From contig OX457042.1 in NCBI GenBank assembly GCA_949752735.1, positions 32,292,594-32,356,593 of the forward strand: a DNA stretch of 64,000 nucleotides, read 5' to 3'. The notes under the pieces are model-generated. The model did no database searches. It was not told the origin of the DNA and saw only the letters and a program-made list of their open reading frames with translations. Below, piece after piece: positions 27,901-40,500 of this stretch. A program made the translations under genes and the position numbers. The stretch's first letter is position 1. Every line of letters begins with the position of its first letter. The stretch is from Lumbricus terrestris (lineage: Eukaryota > Annelida > Clitellata > Crassiclitellata > Lumbricidae).

Positions 27901-30900
27901 ATACGATATATTTACGTCGGAGCATTTCTTTTGATTTTTGACCTTGCATTTGCAACTCATTTTCGATTGATGCTTTATGTAAACAGAATGTTCATATTAT
28001 ACACAGTGATAACAATTGGTATTTTGTTTACCGTACTTGTATGAGTATGAATCTCTGTCGTGAGTTTCTTTAGGTACCACAAAAACCACAGAAAATGCTC
28101 AAATATATTGTTCACTGTCATAACTGCTTGTTTGGTTGATGCAGGAAATAAATTGAATTGGATTGAATTGAAGGTATAGATGAGATTTGCTCTTTTTTAT
28201 TTTTATTTGATGCGTTTAGGTCTTGACAACAACCGTCCGTTGGTTCACGAGCATTGTAAGAAGCTGCTGCTCAGTCTTCTTCTTGTCTTTCCGATCCACA
28301 ACGATCACTTCTGCGTCGCGAAGATGATCATCGGAAACCGAATGCTGAACGAAGAAAGCTTCCTTATGCTGCCTCGCATGGTCGTCAGTCATGATCACGG
28401 CTACACAGGTCGACAGGAGAATTTCTATTGTTGTTGATATTATTATGATTATCATGGTTGCATTGCTAATTAAGTTCTAGTTAAGTATTAAATATGCCAT
28501 GAAGACATTCATGAATAATAATTAACAGAACGATGTGCAAGTGTCTTTGTTTTTGTGTGTGCTGCATTTTGAATGGATCCTGTTGTACCAGTAACGTTAG
28601 ATTACATTCAGTTTGTGCGTTGAATTGTGCGTTAAAGTGTGCGTTAAATTGTGCGTTAAATTGTTGCAGACGACCTCAACGAGTCGGCGTCCTATGTGAA
28701 GCGTCAACCAGTTATGGATCACGTTGACAACCTGACAACGGACAGCATGGATTGCCTGCTTCCGGTGGAGTCATTCCAGACGAAGGAGCAGGTGGCAAAG
28801 GCTCTCATTGAGTTCATTCTCACAAGGTCAGTCTTTAGATATGTATCAGCTTCCTTCATTTGACCAATCAACGCGTTCTTCTTGTTCCCGTTGTCTCGTT
28901 TCTTTGCAGCTCAGCTCACAGAAGCTTTGCTTTGTCATTGGTCCTGTGGCCTGGAACAACCTGCTCCATGAAACTGCAGCTGAGCTAGTCAGCCTGTCTC
29001 TGTCCCTGTTCTGCAGGTGCTTGAAGTCTATTGTTTTCAAACAAGCGTTCTCTGTGTCGCGTTGGACACTGTGCTTAATTCCCAGGGGTCAGTCCACTCT
29101 GTTCCTTAAGAACTTAAAAACTGTTTTATTTAGCCGTGGTTGGGCCGGGAGCGCTTCTGAGTAGCCTACCTTGAAGAGGCGCTATATAAATTTCTGAAAT
29201 AAATAAATAAATTGAGAGCGCTGCTGAAGAGTTTTTCCTTGAAGTTGCGCTTTATTTATTTTCATTTATGTTATGATGCGTTCACTCCAAGGATTTATAT
29301 AGCGCGTCTTCAAGAGATCTACTCAGAGGTGCTCCCAGCCAAGCTACGAAGATAGGATTTGAGTGATTTAGGCATCAATTACAGGGCTAATATGAGCCTT
29401 GTGAGGCCATTCCAGATAGCGGGACCTAGAATCGAAAAGGATTGGCTCTGCGCTGTGCCAGAAGCACTAAGTTGTATTGCTGTCCTTGGGACCCACGTCC
29501 AGAACTGATTTATACAGGGGAGTGTTTTATGAAGATTTACTAGAATTGTATGGATTTCAGGGTGATGGGTACGAATAGTTGATTTTGTGCTGGGTCATTT
29601 GTCGTATTCAGTGCTCCTCCTCTCAATGTTGTGGGGCACGGCGGTGTAGTGGTGGCGTCGTTGCCTTGAAGCCAGAAGGTTCGAGGTTCGAATCTACCTC
29701 AAGTCGCCGCGTAGGGACCTTGGGCAAGTTTTTCACTCGCAATTGCTCAGCGCTTCGGCGTGAAACTCCGATGCAGTGTCCGCTCTGCAGTCCGGAGCGC
29801 CTCTGAGTAGGGAGCTTGAAGGGGCGCTATAACAAGTGCACATGCATGCATATCAGTTTCCTTCATTTTACCAATCAGGGCATTCTTTTTGATGGGTAGG
29901 GATAGTTGATTTTGTGCTGGGTCATTTGTCGTATTCAGTGCTCCTCCTCTCAATGTTGTTAATTATTCAATTGTGTTTACGTTATTAAAATGAGGATCTG
30001 TTGGATTGATCTACGTAGGAAGTGTCGCCCTCTGTGGGCCTACGAAGACATAACGTCCAAAGTCCATCGGATCAAGAGCGCCGAGAATCTCGAGCATCTG
30101 CTCAGCTACGTTCTGCGTCTGTTCAGAGACTCGCTTCCGTCGGCTCACATCGAGCAGCGATGGGCTCAGGAGTCGATCCACATGGCGTTGTCGTGCTCGT
30201 CACGCCACTGCGCTGGTCGGTCTTTCCAGGTCAGTTTCAAGTTCAGGTGGATGCAGTGAAGTGGGTAAAATCAATCCGGTTTAGTGCCTGATGTATTTGA
30301 CGCCCTGAGAAGTTTAAGTAATTCATTAATGTTGCTGGACTTACTTACTTACTTAACCCATGGCTTTGACCAAGGCCGTAGCCAGGATTTGATTTCGGGG
30401 GTGTTTCTTCAGTTTTCCGTCCGAAAAAACTGAGGACCTTTCTTTAGTCATCCGACCGAAATCAATTCATTCTATTTTTTAAATATTTTTTTCATTTCGG
30501 GGGTGTTTTAATGGTTTTATTTCATGGTTTTTACATCATGTGCTAGTAAATGCATTCTATTATTTTTTACTTTTTACATTTCGGGGGGTGTTCAAACACC
30601 CAAAACACCCCCTTTGCCTTTGACGATGCTCCAGCATGCGACCGCTGCTTATTCATGGAAATTCTCTCCCTCTTCCGTGGTTCAGATTTAGCCAAGTACC
30701 GTTGCCAAGAGGAGAAGGCGTGTATGTACTGACTCTACGCTGTTACATTTAAGGTTAAATTGACAAAGGCAGTCAATTTGCTGTAGTAGTAAGAGCTGTT
30801 TATTCGCAGAGCATCAGCCAAACACAAAGTGACAGCCATCAGTACAAACTTAATAACTTTCAAGTGATTGATCAATGCACAAGTGGGGCATGGTGGTGTA

Positions 30901-33900
30901 GTGGTGGCGTCATTGCCTTGAAGCCGGAAGGTTCGAGGTTCGAATCCACCTCAAGTCGCCGCGTAGGGACCTTGGGCAAGTCCTTCATTCGCAATTGCTC
31001 AGCGCTTCGGCATGAAACTTCGATGCAGTGTCCGTTCTGCAGTCTGGAGCGCCTCTGAGTAGGGAGCTTGAAGGGGCGCTATAACAAGTGCACATACAAA
31101 CAAACAAACAAACAAGTCAAAAGATCAATCCAAAAGGGTCTTAATATGGACTCGCTGAGACTAAATTGACTCTTCTTTTCTGGATAACATATATGGCAGT
31201 GGCAACATTGCAATTTAAACAACATAATTTATACAGAATGAAACAAACACAACTGAAAACAAAACATGATATCTAATGGTTTAAGTCGAGACTAGTAGAC
31301 AGAGGCCTAAAACAGTCTTATAATTTGATTCTTGAACCGGTAAATAAATGTAAGGTGTAATGCAAGTCGTGATGCAGTCTAATGATGCTTGCGCAATGTG
31401 CAATGTAAAGTGTAAAAATGGAGTAACGATCTATGGTGTAATAGGCAGAGCTCTGTCCACCAGTTGAGATATCCTATATCCTTGTTACACCCGTGTGTAA
31501 ATGTGCGATGCACTTTTATGTGGCTCCAGTGGAAGGGACGGGACAAACCACGATCAGGCCGAATGCTCTCAGTGTCTAGCGAATTAAAAACGGAGAAGCA
31601 TGTCAAAAGGAATCTCATGTTGATGCTTATTGTTTGAACGCTGTTTTCCTTTCACAGATATTCCGTGCCCTCCAAGTGCCGTTAAACCCTAGCGACCTCA
31701 GCGATATTCTTTCGCGACTCGTGGAGACGGTTGCAGAGCAGGGCGAGGACATGCAGGTATATAACTGTAGTTTTTTGGGATGTATGGCTACTAGGGTCAT
31801 TGATGCCACCCTCCAGGTTCCCCTCCTGTGTCCAGGTCCTGTACTGGCACCATTGGCACTACTTTAGTGGTTTTGTATGTGTGATAAAATATGTAAAGGT
31901 TGTAATAGTGTGTGGAGTTGCATGTATGTATAATTTTGTGTATCTGGACCTTTATCTAAGATTTTTATGAACCTCTTAAATGCATTATGCATAGTTGAAT
32001 GTGTGATTGCTTCTGTGGTTGTATATATAGTTGTGTGAACATATTTGGAATATTCTAAGCATTTATATAATGCCTTTATATAGGAACTAATCTGGGAGCT
32101 GCATATGCCATACTGTACGTTGAAAAGTGAGAAAATAAGAATTGGAGACATTTGGAATAGCCTCTAAAACGTTTGTTGCTGTATCGCAAACGATCACTTT
32201 GAACCAACACAGGATCTGTTTTTGATTAGATCTTACTTGTGAACGCGTTGTAGGGTTATGTGACGGAGATAATGTTGACCCTTGAGGCAACCGTTGACAA
32301 CCTGGATGTTGACCTGCGTCCGTTGCTGAAGGAACTCTGCCTCTCGACTCCGAATCTGGCCAACGAGTTGACGGCGGCAGACGCGCGAAAGACGGCCGTC
32401 ATTGCGCCACTCCGCCATCTTAATCCACCATTCCGCAGCAGCAGCTGCAACCAGTCGTCAATTGCGGCCCGGAAAGCTATTGTCTCTTCTCCGCCGATCA
32501 TGGAGAACAAAGGTCTGAGTTGGGATTGAATGCCGTGGGGTGGAAAGTCCTGTGGGTTTAGGGAATGAGGATAATTAAAGTCACCGTGGAAATTTATCTC
32601 ATTTGGGAAGATTGCTGTCGGACAGTGGGGGAAGAATAATGTGAGTGAAGAAAATTATTACCCGTTGGGGAAGATTTATCTGTGTAAAGAAATTTTATCC
32701 AATTGATTGCTCTCATTAGGGATGATTAATCTCAATGTGGAAGATTAAGTTAATCAACATGGAAGATTAAGTTAATCTGAGTACTTAGGAAACTTATGGT
32801 TTTTAATTTGTCTATTCAAATGATTAGTTTATTTTATAAGCTTATTCTTGTTTTTTTATATATGTGTTAAATTGTAATAATTGTTTTAATTTATGTTTGT
32901 TCTGATTTAATTTATCCTTATTCTGACTTTGTGTACTCTTATTTATTCTTATTTAATTTGCTTATGTGCTTATTTGTGGTATTTCTTGCATTATTTCTTA
33001 ATTATAATTATTCCTATTTATGTTGATTCTTATTTCATTTGGTTTTATTTTTTAGTTATAATTTACGGTTTATTTACGTTTAGTTTTATTTGATTGTTTT
33101 TGTCTTTTGTGCTTCTGCTCATTTACGGTAATTCTCGCATTATTTCTTAGATGTGTTCGTTCTGCACTAGGGTTGCCCTGTTAGCGAAACCTTAGGTTCC
33201 TTGAGGTATTACCCATTGTCACTGGAATTGCTTTATCTTTACAGGTAAAATGAATTTGAACGGTTTACAATAAACTTGATTGATTGATTCTTACTTTATT
33301 GATTTTTGCTGCTTAGTTATAATTGATAGCTTGCTATTAATGTTTATTTTTATTGCAATTGTTTTGTCTTTTCTTCCACCAGAGTCATTGTCACATCGCC
33401 ATCTATCTGGAGATCTCGACCCAAAGCCAATGAGCAACCTGTCGCGCTCACGTAGCACTCAGTCTCTGAAACACGCTCACGACCCGACGAGGTTTGACGA
33501 CCGGCTGACCATTCTTGCTCAGATGTTCTGGATATCGGTTTCAATGATGGAGTCTGACTTCGAATATGAATTCCTTCTGGCCATTCGACTGCTTGACAAG
33601 GTCAGCACAACAGCATTTTGTATTGTATTGTATCGTATGTATGTGTGACTGTGTGTCTTAGAGTATTTCAGGACTGTTATATGTTACTCAGTCATCATTT
33701 CAATCGGTGGTGGTATTTGCAGTTTAACATCACTGTGTGGTTACAAAGACCATTAGCGATGCCCTCCTCCTTTATCCAGTCTTGGGACTGGCACTGGCAG
33801 AGTGCGACCAGTGGCGGAGTTCATTTCAATCGAATTCTCTGTCATCAAATTCTCTGTCAAATAGGTGATTCAAATAGGCGGGGGTTTGATGCCTTAAGGG

Positions 33901-36900
33901 TCTGGTCTGGTCACGGTCTATCACCCTGAAGCATTTGTTCACTGCATTCTTTAATGTTTTTTTTTTTTTGGGGGGTGGGGTGAACAATAAACGAAATTTT
34001 TAAAAATTTATTTCTTTACTGTGCTGTCTTGTTTTTCTGAGTGCAGGTGCTGAAGCATTTACAACCTGACCGGCCGGAGTGCCGTGAGAAACTGGACAAG
34101 ATTCTGCAGCTCATCTGCTGGCACGACTTTCCCGGCGTCCAGGCTCTTCTGCTCAAGGGTCTGACGTCACCGCTGACGTCAGAAGCCACGTGGAATCTAC
34201 TCTCCAAGTTGACCAACTGCATCTCGGCTCCTGTCGTCGATCAACCAAGCAACGAAGGTAATCGTCGTTGTTAATGATTATTTATGTTGCTCCTTTTCTG
34301 TGAACTCATTAAAGGTGCTCTCTACTTGGTAGGAGGTATTTGCAGTTTAACATCACTGTGTGGTAACAAAGACCATTAGCGACGCCCTCCTCCTTTATCC
34401 AGGCTTGGGACTGGCACTGGCAGAGTGCAACCAGTGGCGGAGTTACCTGACCAGGTTCTAACAGTTAATAGTCTTCAATTGCTACTGGAAAGTAGAAGCA
34501 TCTCATGGTGCGGATTGCATGGAAGCCTGTTTGAGATTGAGTGGATTGGTCACTGCGAATCTTCCATGTGTAGCGCCATTGGCGGGAGTGTAGCCCCAAA
34601 CGCATTGCTTGTTGCTTCCGATGCATTGCACTCGAAGCTGAAACAGGCAAGGTGGGTCAAAATACAGAATATTGTGTATGGCGTATTTTTATCCAAAAAG
34701 TTTAATTTTTTTCAAAGTCTACAATTAAATATATATATGTATGTTAAATTCAAATATTTAATTGAAAAACTGATTGTTTATGATGCATGTGATCAGAAAC
34801 CAACATGTGATGTCTGTTGAGCGCTTGTATCACATGGTACATTGTGGAAGTATGTTAAGCAGCTAGATTACCAGCGTTGCAGGTTATATATGTGTAACAG
34901 AGCAGTTTTTTAAGTAAATGCATGTGTGAAAATCCTTTTCTGTTTTTATGCGGTAAAGTGGTGACAAGTTCATTTATCAGGTTTTTTTGTCAGTTTTCTT
35001 CAACTATTTAGTGAATTTAATTATTTGTTGCTGGCCATTGTTAGCACAAACTTTCTGTTGGTAAGTCCTTCAGAGTGATGGGTGCTGGTTCATTTATATA
35101 GCACCATCAAGGATACTAGATATTTAAAAGGCGCTGTGTAAATGTCCAGTTGCATTACTCATTCATTCATTCATTCATTCATTCATTTATTAAATGAATT
35201 TGTATAGCACCTTTTGAATGGTCTACTCAGTAGTGCTCCCAACCCATTACGGTATGTTGTAAGTAAAGCATAGTTGTAAAAAACTTTTTTTCCGTTTTTT
35301 ATTCTCTCCCAAAAAACGTCGTTTTTATCGTTTTTTATTTTTCCCATCGTTTTTTATCGTTTTGTTTTTTTTCTTTAACGTTATTTATTCATTTACTTTC
35401 TGTTATTATTTTCCTTAATTTTTATTTTTTCTGATATTCCTTATGTTTTCCGCCAACTATCAAGGATTCAGCTAACTAAAGTCATTATTATTTTCATCGT
35501 TTAACATCATCATTAAGAGGTAGCCTGCGTGTAGTAGGTTCCTAATCAATGTTTTCAAGGTTAAAATGCGGTTTTAGATGTAGCAAAGTCAAATTATTAA
35601 CCGTTTCCGTTTTTTATCTTTTTTTGTCTTTTTTTTTCCGAAAAAACCACTTTTTTTACAGTTTTTTATTTTGTTTCCATTGTTTTTTACATCTATGAAG
35701 TAAAGTAAATATACTTGATTTTTCAGGTGGCATGACTGCTTTCTGGTGTGCATGCATCTGGATTAAGCATGGTAGAAATTTTTTGAGTGTGATTGATTTG
35801 ATGCGTGATGTGGTTGTTTCTGATCGTCGTAGGTTTTCCGAAGGGTTTATCGATTGGTTTTCCGATGAACGTGATTGCGCTTCTGCCTCATCTCGTCGAA
35901 CATTACGACGATCGTTCGAGGATGTGTGTCGATGCGGCCAACAACATCGCTGATGTAATTCAGGCACAGATCTGTTTGTTCTCTATTGCTAGAAAATTCG
36001 TTAACTATAATTGTTATTATTATAAGACATGTAAATTGAATTGAAACAGTTTACAATAAATTTGATTGATTTATTCTTATTTTATTGATTTTTGCTGCTT
36101 AGTTACAATTTATTGCTTGCTTATATGTTTATTTTTTATCTAATTGTTTTGTCTTTTCTTCCACCAGAGTCAGCATCAACAGCAATATTTAGAGAAGATA
36201 AGAATATTCTTTAATCGACCAATTGCTATCCGCATTTTGAAATGCTCCAGACCGAGGCACAACCAAAAAGGAAAGTCTTGAGTAGTTTATAAAAAGAATT
36301 GGATAAGTTTTGTGGAAGGGAACGCAGGCCTCAGGTGAGACTCATCCAAATGGAGGGACACACAATTGGGAAAGCCCCATTCTGTGTGATGGCTCTGCAT
36401 GAATGGGGAACCACAAAGCCGCATTTAGAGACCAAGAGATCGGCGACCAGAGCAAGTCGAAGAAACATTGTTGTATTGAGTCAAAATTGAACGACCGGCA
36501 GCTGGTGACTGTGTTTTTAAAGCTATTCCGAAAGATGGTCCAGCAACATCTTCTTTAGGTTTTCTGCCAAGTGGCAAACGTCCAATGTCTCCGCCTTTCA
36601 CGCTGTTGTGCCATGTCCTTAAGTTTGCTGTTTCACTCTTCCATCATCCCGTCCAGCAATTTTTGCCTAGGTCTTCCTCTGCACCTCTTTCCATCCAATC
36701 TTCCTTCAATTATTTCTTTCTTTCTGCAGTGAGTTACCTCGCAGCAAATGTCCCACCCAATCCAGCAACATAAGAGTCCTTAAACCGCATTATCTGTTTC
36801 ATTCATTCATTCATTCTGAGAATTTATATAGCGCCTCTTTAAGAAACCTACTCAGAGACGCTCTCTGCACTAACAAACTACATTTACAGAATGTGTAGGT

Positions 36901-37512
36901 TGACCATAAGTGAACGTGGTGCTATAAAAATGTTTTCATTACATTGCGTTGCCGCTGTGTTGTCGCAATGCGTTTCAGATCTGTTCGCGACAGTCTCGAC
37001 TTGAGAATCTTGCGACGGTGATGATGCAGTACAGCCAGGGAACGTTTACGAAGGATCTCTTTCAGTGGACTAAGTGCGTCGTCAAATATCTCTACGATGT
37101 CTACGCGTTCCTCAGCGACTGCATGATCGCGTTTCTCGTCGAAGTAAGATCACTTTTCTTCTTTTCATCTTTTATCAGTCTAATGCCAGTTTTAATAATA
37201 ATAATAATAATAATTAATAATAATAATAATAATTTTTAAACAATAGTTAGCAATGAAGTCCCTGAGGGATCCTAAATACCTCGGGGGGGAAATAATAATA
37301 TTAATAATAATAATTAACCATGATAGCCCGTCATATAAATTGTTTTAATAATTATCTCAAATGAAATAATGTGTTTGATGACCTATCAAGGAAATACAAA
37401 AAGTTTGCACATAATAAAGCAGAACGCATGTAATCATTGTAATAGTTATACATTCAGTTGCAAACAGGAGTCCTGGATTCTAGTTAACTTCTTTGACCAA
37501 ATCAATATGTGG

Positions 37513-37553
<41 letters not shown>

Positions 37554-40500
37554 CATATACAATTTGAAGTCTTGTTTTGGTTCTTAAGTCACAATTGAGT
37601 CTTGTTCCGAAGTATCTCTGCAATCTCATGCTTTAACCCATTCCCATCCCCATCCCGGTGCTGCCACTTAGCTGCGTCCTCTTAGATCCTCTTATTGTCT
37701 TGATCTCTTTGTTTCCCGCGTCTGGGCTGCCACGGCTCAAATCCAGATGCTTTGCCTGCATAGGTCAGTCTCTGTCACCATCACGTTTCTCTCTGGTGAT
37801 CTTTCATCGTCTTTTCTCGCACCTAAAATCCAGCTTTTCTCTCTCAGGGTCACATGCGCTGGGAGCACTTCTGAAAGTCTCCTGCTGCAAGAAATGCTTT
37901 AACATATGGTCATATACCTGAGTAGGTACTGTGAAGGGGTGCTATATAAATTATGATTGATTGATTGATACAATGCAGTACAATAATTATGATGGGATAC
38001 ATTGTGTTTAGATCTTGGACAAGGGTCCCACTTGCAGCCAGGGAGCCGTTCTGCAGATCCTTCACTGTCTCGTTCACTACATTGACATAACACAGGCTTC
38101 AACGCAGGCCATCAACGCTGATCTGCTGCGAGTTGTTGCTCGATATGTTGAGGTCAGTCGGACGCAAATAGATCTGAAGTTGTTCATTCGTTCATTCATT
38201 CATTCATTAGGCAAAAAAAATAATGATGTGTTTCCGGTAACAGAGCTCTAAAAAAATTGGGTAGGTAGGTCGAAAAATATTTTTATTTTGGTAAAATATT
38301 TTTATACAGTGACTATCAGAAAAATTATACCCAACTACTCTTTTTTGCATAAAGGTACACGTCGCAGCAAAGTACGTGTTCTAAGCAAGTATAAACTGCC
38401 TATTTCTCGACTGTCTGTACCTAAAATTGCTCTAGAAAACAATTCTATTAATTTCATTTTGTTGACATCTTTTCTGGTAAGATAAAGTGGGAAAGGAAGG
38501 GGAAGATGAGTACGAACAAAACATCACTGCTAGGGGTCATTCCAGACTGGCCGAGCCAGTGACTAGTTACACCTAGAGGTTGCTAGATTTATTTTCCCTA
38601 GTCACCGTTAGAGGTGGCTCAAGTGAAATTGATAAGGCTAGAGGTTTCTCAAGACTGGCAACCAGGAAGTAGTTAGGCAGGCGTGAAACTCTAAGGCAAT
38701 GTCACTGTAAATAAAAAATTTACACAAAATTTTCCGAGTCGCGGCAATAAAAGTGAGTCGGTCGGGTTACCGGAAACACAACATTTTTTGGCCTAAGATC
38801 CAACTCTATACGGATGGCAATGTCACCGTATTATGTCAATACAAATTGTTAAAAGAAATTTTAAAAGTAAAAAAAATTTCTTTAAAAAAAAAATTTTTTT
38901 TTACAATTTTTTTTAAATAAATTTTTTTACAAAATTATTTGAGTCACGGCAATGAAAGAGGGTCGGTCGGGTTACCGGAAACACAACATTATTTTTTTTT
39001 GGCCTTACGATGATTTATATACCGGTAGCACCCCTTCAAGGTTGCTATCAACAATTATTGCTAAAGCCTTGTAACTGGAGACGGGTGCAAATAATATATT
39101 GTGCTGATTGAAATGGTGTTTGATAATGATATGTGTTAGAATAAGTTAGGTGATTGATAATGGTGTTTGGGAATGTTATGTGTTAGAACAAGTTAATTGA
39201 TTGATAATGGCGTTTTCAGAATTGTATGCATGTGTTATAATAAGTTAATTGATTGAAATGGTGTTTTCAGAATTGTATGCATGTGTTATAATAAGTTAAT
39301 TGATTGAAATGGTGTTTTCAGAATTTTAGGAGTTGGAATAAGTTAACTGATTGAAATGGTGTTTGAGAATTGTAAGAGTTGGAATAAGTTAACTGATTGA
39401 AATGGTGTCTGAGAATTGTAAGAGCTGGAATAAGTTAACTGATTGAAATGGTGTTTGAGAATTGTAAGAGTTCGAATAAGTTAACTGATTGAAATGGTGT
39501 TTGAGAATTGTACGAGTTCGAATAAGTTAACTGATTGAAATGATGTTTGAGAATTGTAAGAGCTGGAATAAGTTAACTGATTGAAATGATGTTTGAGAAT
39601 TGCACGACGTTTGGATAAGTTAACCAATTTACATGTATTTCGGGATTTTTTTTATTAGATTACGTTAACAGAGTTGAATGATGTTTAAGAATTTTGTGTC
39701 TGATGTTTTAGAATTTCATCTGTCATTGTGAGTTGACTGAATGAAGCAGCATTTGCGTTTATTGAGACGACTGCAGAGTGCAGACGATAAATTTTCTGAT
39801 TAATCTATGTTAATCATTACAGAATCCACATCATTGGAAAGAGGCGTTGAAGATAATCAAACTGTGTGTGACGAGATCATCAACATTGGCAGCTGCTCCC
39901 CCGAACCTCGTCAGGAGCTCTGTCCTTGACATTTCGGTTCTCGGTCTGCCGACGCAATTCTCACAGGCGGAAGTAAAGCAGGCTCTGCCTGGTAGGTGGT
40001 GTTCCTTTCCTTATTGCTACTGCACTGTTGTCTTTAGTTGATGTAATGTGCATGTTGTTTGTCTGATGCAGTTTTTAGTTGTTGACACCCATGCACAATA
40101 TTGTGCAGTCAGATGGGCAATCACTTTGTTCCATTCTGAAGAAATGGTAAACCTACTTAGAATTTGCATTCACATATACAATACATACACACATATCTAT
40201 ACATGTATCATGCATCTTACATACTTGCACGCTACACTTTTGTGTAAGTTGATCACGCAATGTAGTTTGATTATTCATTCAGTCAGTCATTCCTTCATTC
40301 ATTCACTCATTCATTTGCTCATTCATTCATTCACTCATTCATTCATTCACTCATTCGTTCATTCATTCATTGCACTTTTTCATCACGATAACTACATAAA
40401 GTCACTCCTGACCCAACTCTGGCAAATGATAACAGTTTTCAAATGCTTGTCAAAAAAGGTGTGTGCAGAGTTCCTGGTAATGAGATGGATGACAGAAAAG

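Noticed and set aside
30885..30960. Possible functional tRNA gene
   Set aside because: A and B boxes are present, but the acceptor stem and anticodon arm do not fold as a tRNA. The same sequence recurs with a LINE-like tail, so it is a SINE head.
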